From assembly GCA_035493955.1 (NCBI GenBank), contig DATJHI010000006.1, forward strand, positions 1 to 64,000: a stretch of DNA of 64,000 bases, in the 5' to 3' direction. Below the pieces are notes generated by a model. That model was not told the origin of the DNA, searched no databases, and saw nothing but the letters and a program-made list of their open reading frames with translations. The position numbers and the translations under genes were made by a program. This DNA comes from NCED01 sp035493955. GTDB taxonomy: Bacteria > Pseudomonadota > Alphaproteobacteria > Caulobacterales > Caulobacteraceae. Below, in pieces: positions 31,660 to 39,000 of the stretch (the first letter of the stretch is position 1; each line of letters begins with the position of its first letter).

Positions 31660-33899
31660 CAGCCCTTCACCCGGTCGACCGTCTCGATCTCCGGGCAGGC
31701 CCTCAGGGCCGCGGCGATGTGGGTCAGGTGGCGGGCGTCCAGCACCTCCACGTCGATGTCGACGTCGAAGAAGTCCGACTGGCGGTGGTGCATGCGCAGG
31801 TTGAAGATGTTGCCCCCCGCCCCGCCGATCAAGGTGCAGGCCTGGCCCAGCACCCCCGGCGCGTTCTTGATGGTGGCGATGAGCTTGGCGCGGCTGATGG
31901 TGTTGCGCTCGGCCTCTGGGGTCCAGTGCAGGTCGCGCCACAGCTCGTCCTGGTCCTCGTATTCGGCCAGGCGCGGGCAGTCGATGGTGTGGACCGCCAG
32001 CATGTGGCCGCCCTCCCCGCCCTGCTGGATGCCGACGATGCGGTCCCCCGGCACCGGCGAGCAGCATTCGCCGAAGTGCAGCGAGGTGGCCGCGGTCATG
32101 CCGACCCCGCGCACGTAGAGGCGCGCGGCCTTGCCGTCCTCGATGCGGGTGCGCGCGGCCGCCGCCTCCCGCTCGGACGGCTTCAGTTCGGGGAAGACGG
32201 CGTCAAGGACCTGGCTGGGCGTCACCCGGCCGCGGCCCGCGGCCTCGAACAGCTCCTCGTCGTTGGCGATGGCGAAGCGGTCCAGGGCGGGGCGCAGGGA
32301 AACCCCGGCCAGGGCCCGTCCCGCCCGGGCGAAGGTCTGTTCGACCGCGGCCTTGCCCAGGCGCGCGAAGTCCTCGCGCTCGGTTTGGCGCATGTGGCGC
32401 CGGATGGCCGAGCGGGCGCGCCCGGTCACGGTGAGCGAGCGCCAGTCCGGCGGCACCACCCGCTGGGCCCCGCGGATCACCTCGACCATGTCGCCGTTGT
32501 TGAGCGGGGTGCGCAGGGGCTTCAGCTCGCCGTTGATCTTCACCCCGATGGCGGTGTCGCCCACGTCGGTATGGACGGCGTAGGCGAAATCCAGCGGCAT
32601 GGCGCCGCGCGGCAGGCTGATCAGTTCGCCCTTGGGGGTGAACACGAAGGCCTGGTCGAGATACATCTCGAGCTTGGCGTGCTCGACCAGTTCCTCGGCG
32701 TCGCCGCCGTGTTCCAGCACCTGGACCAGGTGGCGAAGGTTGATCAGCGGATCGCGGCCGCCGCCGGCCTCGGCCGCGTCGGCGTCGAAGCCGTAGGCCC
32801 GGCCCTTGTAGCGCCAGTGGGCCGCCACCCCCTCCTCGGCCACCCGGTCCATGGCCTCGGTGCGGATCTGCATCTCGATGCGCATGCCCTTGGGCCCGAC
32901 CACGGTGGTGTGGAGGGAGCGGTAGTTGTTGCGCTTGGGCGTGGAGATGTAGTCCTTGAACCGGTCCGGCACGCAGGGCCAGGTCCGGTGGATCACCCCT
33001 AAGGCCCGGTAGCACTCCTCCTCGGAATCGACGATCACCCGGAAGGCGTAGATGTCGGACATCTGGGAGAAGCCGACCGACTTGCGCTGCAGCTTGCGCC
33101 AGATCGAATAGGCCTGCTTCTCGCGGCCATAGACCCGGCCGGCCACGCCCGCCGCCTCCAGCCGGGCGGAGATTTCCCCCGACACCACCGAGACCGCCTG
33201 ACCCTGGGCCCCGCGCAGTTGCTCCAGCCGGCGCAGGATGGCGTTGCGGGCCGAGGGGTTGAGGTGCTCGAACGCCAGCTCCTCCAGCTCCGAACAGATG
33301 CGATGGCAGCCGATCGACCGGGCCAGGGGTGCGTAGATGTCCAGGGTCTCGCGGGCGATGCGCTCGCGCTTGGCCGCGCTCTTGATGAAATAGAGCGTGC
33401 GCATGTTGTGCAGGCGGTCGGCCAGCTTGACCAACAGCACCCGCACATCCTTGGAAATGGCCAGGATGAATTTTCGCAGGTTCTCGGCGTTGCGTTTCTG
33501 GTCCGAGGCCAGCTCCAGGCGGGAGAGCTTGGTCACCCCCTCGACCAGCTCAGCCACCTCGTCGCCGAACAGCTCGGCCACGTCGTCCCGGGTGGCCTGG
33601 GTGTCTTCGATGACGTCGTGCAGCAGGGCCGTGACGATGGCCGCCGCGTCCAGCCGGTACTCGGTCAGGATGCCGGCGACCTCGATCGGATGGGCGAAAT
33701 AGGGGTCGCCCGAGGCGCGCAGCTGGGCCCCGTGCATACGCATGGCGTAGACGTAGGCGCGGTTGAGCAGGGCCTCGTCGGCGGTCTGGTCGTAGCTCTT
33801 GACCCGCTCGATCAGCTCATATTGGCGCAGGTACTTGGGCGGCGGGCGCTTGGCCTTTGCGGGCGGGGGCGCCGGTTCGGGCCCGGGCTCGGCGAGCAT
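31659..33899 (-). CDS. rsh: Bifunctional (p)ppGpp synthetase/hydrolase, RelA/SpoT homologue
   Basis: A 746-residue protein from ATG 33899. The frame stays open further upstream but those residues overlap rpoZ and are low-complexity. In order: HD hydrolase domain (LLHDVIEDT, His94-Asp95), synthetase domain (SQMSDIYAFRVIV, DRFKDYISTPKRNNYRSLHT), TGS domain (VFTPKGELISLPRGAMPLDF), helical and zinc-finger region (GECCSPVPGD), and ACT domain (LIATIKNAPGVLGQ). It makes and degrades the stringent-response alarmone. It follows rpoZ, the classic arrangement, and is coupled to the cyclophilin gene. Confidence 0.95.
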   Translation of the reverse strand: MLAEPGPEPAPPPAKAKRPPPKYLRQYELIERVKSYDQTADEALLNRAYVYAMRMHGAQLRASGDPYFAHPIEVAGILTEYRLDAAAIVTALLHDVIEDTQATRDDVAELFGDEVAELVEGVTKLSRLELASDQKRNAENLRKFILAISKDVRVLLVKLADRLHNMRTLYFIKSAAKRERIARETLDIYAPLARSIGCHRICSELEELAFEHLNPSARNAILRRLEQLRGAQGQAVSVVSGEISARLEAAGVAGRVYGREKQAYSIWRKLQRKSVGFSQMSDIYAFRVIVDSEEECYRALGVIHRTWPCVPDRFKDYISTPKRNNYRSLHTTVVGPKGMRIEMQIRTEAMDRVAEEGVAAHWRYKGRAYGFDADAAEAGGGRDPLINLRHLVQVLEHGGDAEELVEHAKLEMYLDQAFVFTPKGELISLPRGAMPLDFAYAVHTDVGDTAIGVKINGELKPLRTPLNNGDMVEVIRGAQRVVPPDWRSLTVTGRARSAIRRHMRQTEREDFARLGKAAVEQTFARAGRALAGVSLRPALDRFAIANDEELFEAAGRGRVTPSQVLDAVFPELKPSEREAAAARTRIEDGKAARLYVRGVGMTAATSLHFGECCSPVPGDRIVGIQQGGEGGHMLAVHTIDCPRLAEYEDQDELWRDLHWTPEAERNTISRAKLIATIKNAPGVLGQACTLIGGAGGNIFNLRMHHRQSDFFDVDIDVEVLDARHLTHIAAALRACPEIETVDRVKG

Positions 33900-33994
33900 G
33901 GCTTCCGCTTCGTGGGCGAGCGTTTGGGGCGGGACGGGTCCGACGACCTCAGGAACCGTCTCGATAAGGGAAGGAGCGTCTGCGCCCGGGGGGC

Positions 33995-34354
33995 TCAGTA
34001 GCGCTCCTCCTGGCCTCCGTCGCGGTCGCTCTGCAGCGCCCGGACGAGTTCCTGTTCGCTCATGTGCATATGCTGCGGGTCGGCCAGCAGCGCCAGGGTC
34101 TCGGCCTCTTCCTCGGCTTCGGTCCGCTCGTCGACCCGCTGCAGGGTCGAGATCAGGGTCTCGCGCAGGCTGTCCGGATCGACCGCTTCGTCGGCGATCT
34201 CGCGCAGGGCCACGACGGGGTTCTTGTCGTTGTCGCGGTCCACCACGATCGGGGAGCCGGTGGAGATCGCCCGGGCGCGATGAGCCGACAACAGCACCAG
34301 GCTGAAGCGGTTGGGGACCTTCTCGACGCAATCTTCGACGGTGACGCGGGCCAT
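33995..34354 (-). CDS. rpoZ: RNA polymerase omega subunit
   Basis: A 119-residue omega subunit starting ATG 34354. ARVTVEDCVEKVPNRFSLVLLS and RARAISTGSPIVVDRDNDKNPVVALREIA are the conserved core. Omega assists beta-prime folding and, with (p)ppGpp, forms one alarmone site on RNA polymerase in proteobacteria. It is immediately upstream of rsh. The C-terminal extension is acidic, as in other alphaproteobacteria. Confidence 0.95.
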   Translation of the reverse strand: MARVTVEDCVEKVPNRFSLVLLSAHRARAISTGSPIVVDRDNDKNPVVALREIADEAVDPDSLRETLISTLQRVDERTEAEEEAETLALLADPQHMHMSEQELVRALQSDRDGGQEERY

Positions 34355-34448
34355 GGAATCCTCGGACGGCGGGTAGAACAGACCGAGATAAGGTTTCGGC
34401 GTTGCGAAAGCAATGACGAATGGCGCCTGCGGCCAGGGGGCGCTCCCT

Positions 34449-34961
34449 TCACCGCGGCCGCGCGTCCCGTCCCACCGTCGCGCCCGCCGCCAGCGCCGCC
34501 GCGGTCTCGCCGGTGACGGGATGGCGCCACTCCGGCGCGATCTCGGCCAGGGGGCCCATCACGAACAGCCGCTCCGCAGCCCGGGGGTGGGGCAGACGCA
34601 GGCCGGGCCGGTCCAGGACGGTCCGCCCGTGGGCGATCAGGTCGAGGTCGAGGGTGCGCGAGGCGTTGCGGACCTGGCCGCGCTCGCGGCCGAAGGCGGT
34701 TTCGATCCGATGGAGCGCTCCCAGGGCCTCGGTCGGCGAGAGCCTCGTCTCGACAAGCGCGACGCCGTTGAGGTAGTCAGGTCCGGTCGGATCGGGCCAG
34801 GCGGCCGAGCGCCACCAGGACGAGCGCTTCAGCACCGTCAGACCCGCCGCGTCGAACTGTGAGACGGCTTCGTCGAGGATCGCCTGCGAAGAGCCCCGCT
34901 CGCCGCCCAGATTGCTGCCCAGGGCCACCACCACCGCGTGGTCCCAGCCTATGGACCCCAT
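34449..34961 (-). CDS. folK: 2-amino-4-hydroxy-6-hydroxymethyldihydropteridine pyrophosphokinase
   Basis: A 170-residue HPPK. VVVALGSNLGGERGSSQ opens the fold, DYLNGVALVETRLSP follows, and the signature NASRTLDLDLIAHG holds metal-binding Asp residues; LPHPRAAERLFVMGPLAEIAP closes it. It transfers pyrophosphate to hydroxymethyldihydropterin in folate synthesis. Its ATG at 34961 lies in a CATG shared with the ATG of the divergent NYN gene, so each gene's 5' end lies inside the other's. A later GTG is possible but would shorten the first strand. Confidence 0.93.
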   Translation of the reverse strand: MGSIGWDHAVVVALGSNLGGERGSSQAILDEAVSQFDAAGLTVLKRSSWWRSAAWPDPTGPDYLNGVALVETRLSPTEALGALHRIETAFGRERGQVRNASRTLDLDLIAHGRTVLDRPGLRLPHPRAAERLFVMGPLAEIAPEWRHPVTGETAAALAAGATVGRDARPR

Positions 34962-35559
34962 GACCTTTTACCCCACCGACCGGATCGCATTGTTCATCGA
35001 CGGCGCGAACCTGTACGCGGCCACCAAGGCCCTCGCCTTCGACATCGACTACCGCCGGCTGCTGGAGGAATTCCGCAAGCGCGGGGTCCTGGTCCGGGCC
35101 TACTACTACACCGCGCTGATCGAGGACCAGGAGTACTCGCCTCTGCGGCCGCTGGTCGACTGGCTCGACTACAACGGCTTCACCATGGTGACCAAGGCGG
35201 CCAAGCGCTTCGTCGATTCGGCGGGGGTCAGCCGGACAAAGGGCAACATGGACATCGAGATCGCGGTGGACATGATGGAGATCGCGCCGCACCTGGACCA
35301 TGTGGTCCTGTTCTCGGGCGACGGCGATTTCCGCAGCCTGGTCGAGGCGGTGCAGCGCAGGGGCGTGCGGGTGACGGTGGTCTCGACGGTGAAATCCCAG
35401 CCGCCGCTGGTGGCCGACGAACTGCGGCGCCAGGCCGACACCTTCGTCGACCTCAGCGACCTTGCGTCCATCATCGGCCGGCCCCGCACGGGCGGAGCCG
35501 GCTACGGGGCCCCCCGCGGCGCCGAGATCAGCGAGGCCGAGCCGGATGCGGACGCCTGA
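34960..35559 (+). CDS. NYN domain (LabA/DUF88) protein
   Basis: About 199 residues from ATG 34960 (or 202 from ATG 34951). It shows DRIALFIDGANLYAATKAL, then TKGNMDIEIAVDMM and VVLFSGDGDFRSLVEAV. These acidic positions form the PIN-like NYN nuclease active site, so ribonuclease activity is plausible. Homologues are common in alphaproteobacteria but their targets are not known. The 3' end overlaps the next gene by 14 bases, and its start codon overlaps that of folK on the other strand. Confidence 0.88.
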   Translation: MTFYPTDRIALFIDGANLYAATKALAFDIDYRRLLEEFRKRGVLVRAYYYTALIEDQEYSPLRPLVDWLDYNGFTMVTKAAKRFVDSAGVSRTKGNMDIEIAVDMMEIAPHLDHVVLFSGDGDFRSLVEAVQRRGVRVTVVSTVKSQPPLVADELRRQADTFVDLSDLASIIGRPRTGGAGYGAPRGAEISEAEPDADA

Positions 35560-36214
35560 CGCGGCGCCGGCCCTGGCCCTGAGCGGACCGGAGCCGTCGC
35601 GCGATTGCCCGCTCTGCCCGCGACTGACAGCCTATCGCCAGGTCAACCGCGACGCCCATCCGGACTGGTTCAACGGACCGGCCCCCTCCTTCGGCGACCC
35701 GGCCGCGCGGCTGCTCGTCGTCGGCCTGGCCCCGGGGCGCACGGGCGCCAACCGGACGGGACGCCCGTTCACCGGCGACTACGCCGGGGTGCTTCTGTAC
35801 GAGACCCTGGGCAAGTTCGGCTTCGCCAGGGGGCGGTTCCAGGCGCGGGTCGACGACGGCCTGGAGCTGACCGACTGCATGGTGACCAACGCCGTGCGCT
35901 GCGCCCCGCCCGGCAACAAGCCGCTGCCGATCGAGGAGGCGACCTGCCGGCCCTATCTCGCCCGCCGGATCGAGGCCCTGCCGCGCCTGCGCGCCATCGT
36001 CACCCTGGGCGACGTCGCCCGCCGGGGGGTGCTGCGGGCGATCGGGCTGAAGGCGGGGTCGGCCCCGGCCGGGCACGGAACCGAGACCCAGGTCGGGCCG
36101 TACCGGCTGTTCTCGAGCTACCACTGCTCGCGGCTGAACACGAACACCGGGAGGCTGACGCCGGCCATGTTCGAGGCCGTCTTCGCCGACGTCCGCGCTT
36201 TCCTGGACGCCTGA
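35546..36214 (+). CDS. Uracil-DNA glycosylase, family 5 (UdgB type)
   Basis: A 222-residue protein from ATG 35546. A 4Fe-4S cluster is indicated by CPLC (21-24), NAVRC (Cys119) and EATC (Cys134). The active-site loop GLAPGRTGANRTGRPFTGD and the C-terminal FSSYHCSRLN motif fit family-5 UDG. It removes uracil, and often other deaminated bases, from DNA. The 14-base overlap with the NYN gene and the 3-base gap to the MFS gene suggest one transcript. Family 4 is an alternative, but the loop sequence favours family 5. Confidence 0.88.
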   Translation: MRTPDAAPALALSGPEPSRDCPLCPRLTAYRQVNRDAHPDWFNGPAPSFGDPAARLLVVGLAPGRTGANRTGRPFTGDYAGVLLYETLGKFGFARGRFQARVDDGLELTDCMVTNAVRCAPPGNKPLPIEEATCRPYLARRIEALPRLRAIVTLGDVARRGVLRAIGLKAGSAPAGHGTETQVGPYRLFSSYHCSRLNTNTGRLTPAMFEAVFADVRAFLDA

Positions 36215-36217
36215 GGC

Positions 36218-37483
36218 ATGGCCGCGTCCGAAGAGTCGGGGACCCTCCCCCCCAAGCGCGCCGGCCGGCAGGCCCTCGCCTTCATCTTCATCACCGTGCT
36301 GCTGGACATGCTGGCGCTGGGCATGGTGGCGCCGGTGCTGCCGAACCTGGTGAAAGGGTTTCTGCACGGGAACACCTCCTCCACCGCGGTGATCTACGGC
36401 CTGTTCCTCACCGTCTTCGCCCTGATGCAGTTCTTCTTCTCGCCGATGATCGGGTCGCTGTCGGACCGGTTCGGGCGCAGGCCGCTGATCCTGGCCTCGA
36501 ACCTCGGCCTTGGACTGAACTATGTGCTGATGGCCTGGGCCCCCAACCTAGCCTGGCTGTTCGTGGGACGGGTGGTCTCCGGCGTCACCGGCGCGAGCTT
36601 CGGCACCGCTTCGGCCTATATCGCCGACACCACCCCGCCGGAGGAACGCGCCCATGCCTTCGGCATGCTGGGCGCCGCCTTCGGGGTGGGCTTCGTGCTG
36701 GGTCCCGCGATCGGGGGCTACCTGGGCGAATTCGACCCCAAGCTGCCGTTCTGGGTGGCGGCGGGGTTCAGCCTGGCCAACGCGGCCTATGGCCTGTTCG
36801 TCCTGCCGGAATCCCTGTCGAAGGCCTGCCGGCGCGGATTCTCCTGGAAGAACGCCAACCCGATCGGGGCGCTCAGTCTGCTGCGTCGCCACCTGGAGCT
36901 CCTGGGCCTCGCCGGCGTGGTGTTCCTGTCCAACCTGGCCCAGGTGTCCCTGGGCTCGATCGTGGTGCTTTACGCCACCCACCGATACGGCTGGTCCACC
37001 GGCAAGGTGGGCGCGACCATGGCCGTGGTCGGGGTGGCCCTGATCGTCGTCCAGGTCGGGGTGGTGGGCCGCGCCGTGCGCCGGTTCGGGGCTCGTGCGT
37101 CCCTGATCTGCGGCCTCTGCTTCGGCGCGGCGGGGCTCTACATCGCCGGCTTCGCCCGCACCGGCGAGATGTTCTGGCTCGGCATCCCGGTCCTGGCGCT
37201 GTGGGGGATTTCCGGCGCGGCGGCCCAGGGCATCATCACCCGCCACGTCTCGTCGTCGGAACAGGGCCAGCTGCAAGGCGCGACGGCCAGCCTGGTGGCC
37301 ATAGCCGAGGTGATCGGGCCCTCGATCTTCACCCTGACCTTCGCCTATTTCGTCCGGCCGGGCATGCCGGCCGGCCTGGCCGGAGCGCCCTTCCTCCTGG
37401 CCGCGACCATCCTAGCGGCGGCCGCGGTGCTGGCCTTCGTCGTGACCCGGGGCGAACGGGACTACCAGCCGCCGACGGAATAG
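36218..37483 (+). CDS. MFS transporter, TCR/Tet type
   Basis: A 421-residue transporter with about twelve helices, starting ATG 36218. The first cytoplasmic loop motif appears as GSLSDRFGRRPLIL after helix 2. Motif C-like GAAFGVGFVLGPAIGGYLG lies near residues 163-181. The N-terminus (FIFITVLLDMLALGMVAPVLPNL) resembles the TetA(DHA1) family. Drug or metabolite export by proton antiport is likely. It is the last gene of the NYN-UDG run, convergent with smpB. Confidence 0.85.
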   Translation: MAASEESGTLPPKRAGRQALAFIFITVLLDMLALGMVAPVLPNLVKGFLHGNTSSTAVIYGLFLTVFALMQFFFSPMIGSLSDRFGRRPLILASNLGLGLNYVLMAWAPNLAWLFVGRVVSGVTGASFGTASAYIADTTPPEERAHAFGMLGAAFGVGFVLGPAIGGYLGEFDPKLPFWVAAGFSLANAAYGLFVLPESLSKACRRGFSWKNANPIGALSLLRRHLELLGLAGVVFLSNLAQVSLGSIVVLYATHRYGWSTGKVGATMAVVGVALIVVQVGVVGRAVRRFGARASLICGLCFGAAGLYIAGFARTGEMFWLGIPVLALWGISGAAAQGIITRHVSSSEQGQLQGATASLVAIAEVIGPSIFTLTFAYFVRPGMPAGLAGAPFLLAATILAAAAVLAFVVTRGERDYQPPTE

Positions 37484-37496
37484 CGGTCCGGGCCCC

Positions 37497-37949
37497 TCAG
37501 CCCTTGTCCCGCATCAGCCGGGCCTTGTCCCTGGCCCAGTCGCGGTCGGCCTCGACCTGGCGCTTGTCGTGGATCTTCTTGCCCTTGGCGACGGCGAGCT
37601 CGAGCTTGGCGCGGCCCTTGTCGTCGAAATAGAGCTTGGTCGGCACCACCGTGCGGCCCTCGCGCTGGATCGCCCCGATCAGCTTGTCGATCTGCTTGCG
37701 GTGCAGCAGCAGCTTCCTGTGGCGCTTGGGCTCGTGGTTGAAGCGGTTGGCCGGTCCGTATTCGGGGATGTAGGCGTTGATCAGGATGAACTCGCGCCCC
37801 TCCGCCGAGGCGTAGGATTCGGCGATGTTGGCCCGGCCCAGGCGCAGGGCCTTGACCTCGGTCCCGGTCAGGACGATCCCGGCCTCGATCGTCTCCTCGA
37901 GGAAATAGTCGAACCGGGCGCGGCGGTTCTCGGCGATGAGCTTGGTCAT
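37497..37949 (-). CDS. smpB: SsrA-binding protein (trans-translation)
   Basis: A 150-residue SmpB starting ATG 37949. IAENRRARFDYFLEETIEAGIVLTGTEVKALR, then GREFILINAYIPEYGPAN, KRHRKLLLHRKQI and a basic C-terminal tail (KGKKIHDKRQVEADRDWARDKARL) match the family. It delivers tmRNA to stalled ribosomes. It starts four bases after the dapA stop, and the dapA-smpB order is conserved in this group. tmRNA itself is not visible in the window. Confidence 0.95.
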   Translation of the reverse strand: MTKLIAENRRARFDYFLEETIEAGIVLTGTEVKALRLGRANIAESYASAEGREFILINAYIPEYGPANRFNHEPKRHRKLLLHRKQIDKLIGAIQREGRTVVPTKLYFDDKGRAKLELAVAKGKKIHDKRQVEADRDWARDKARLMRDKG

Positions 37950-37953
37950 GCCG

Positions 37954-38841
37954 CTAATGTAGGAGCCCCGCTTCGCGCATGGCCTCCAAAATCGCCGGCC
38001 GCACCGATTCGGCGCAGGGCGTCACCGGCAGCCGCACCTCGTCGGTCGAAAGACCGAGCGCCGACAGGGCGAACTTGGTCGGCGACGGGCTGGAGTCCAG
38101 GAACAGCGCCCGGTGCAGCCGCATCAGCCGGTCCTGGTAGGCCAGGGCGGTGGCGAAAGCCCCCTGCATCGCCGCCTCCATCATGGCCGAGAAGGACTCG
38201 GGCGCGACATTGGCGGTGACCGAAATGCAGCCGTGGCCGCCGTGGGCCATGTAGCCCAGGGCCGAAGGATCGTCGCCCGACAGCATGACGAAGTCGGGGC
38301 CGCACTCCAGGCGCATCAGGCTGGCGCGCCCCAGATCCCCGGTGGCGTCCTTGACCCCGACGATGTTGGGCAGCTTGGCCAGCCGGACCATGGTCTCGTT
38401 GGCGACGTCCGAACCGGTGCGCGAGGGGACGTTGTAGACGATGATCGGCAGCTGCACCGCGTCGTTGATCGCCCGGTAGTGCTGGTAGATCCCCTCCTGG
38501 CTCGGCCGGTTGTAGTAGGGGCTGACCACCAGGGCCGCGTCGGCGCCCACCGTCTTGGCGTGGCGGACCAGTTCGATCGCCTCGTCGGTGGCGTTGGAGC
38601 CGGCGCCGGCGATCACCGGGGTGCGGCCGCCGGCGACCTCGATGCACAGTTCGACCACCCGGCGGTGCTCGTCGTGCGACAGGGTGGCGGTCTCGCCGGT
38701 GGTGCCGACCGGGACCAGCCCGTGGACCCCGCCGGCGATCTGGCGCTCCACCAGGCGGCGGAAGGTCGCCTCGTCGAGTTCTCCGTCGCGGAACGGCGTG
38801 ACCAGCGCCGGAATGGCGCCGCGGAACAGGGGCTGGGACAT
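37954..38841 (-). CDS. dapA: 4-hydroxy-tetrahydrodipicolinate synthase
   Basis: A 295-residue DapA starting ATG 38841. GTTGETATLSHDEH, YYNRPSQEGIYQHY and VYNVPSRTG (Tyr136) precede the Schiff-base Lys164 in VGVKDATGD. It condenses pyruvate with aspartate semialdehyde on the route to diaminopimelate and lysine. It precedes smpB by four bases. The 159-base gap before the divergent lytic transglycosylase gene probably holds both promoters, though I see no clear consensus. Confidence 0.95.
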   Translation of the reverse strand: MSQPLFRGAIPALVTPFRDGELDEATFRRLVERQIAGGVHGLVPVGTTGETATLSHDEHRRVVELCIEVAGGRTPVIAGAGSNATDEAIELVRHAKTVGADAALVVSPYYNRPSQEGIYQHYRAINDAVQLPIIVYNVPSRTGSDVANETMVRLAKLPNIVGVKDATGDLGRASLMRLECGPDFVMLSGDDPSALGYMAHGGHGCISVTANVAPESFSAMMEAAMQGAFATALAYQDRLMRLHRALFLDSSPSPTKFALSALGLSTDEVRLPVTPCAESVRPAILEAMREAGLLH

Positions 38842-39000
38842 GAAGCGGAGGCCTCGGCTTCACCGGGTTGTGACCGGCGGGTGCTTGCAGTGCGACAATT
38901 CGTTAGCGCGCAGAGAATATCGGTCTGCACCGCTTGCCCGCAACTGCGGCGCAGCTCAAGGCTTGATTGGGGGGCGTAGATTGACGGAGGAGTTGGGTCA

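Noticed and set aside
37486..37500. Terminator between convergent MFS and smpB genes
   Set aside because: The gap is only 13 bases and no hairpin could be placed in it.
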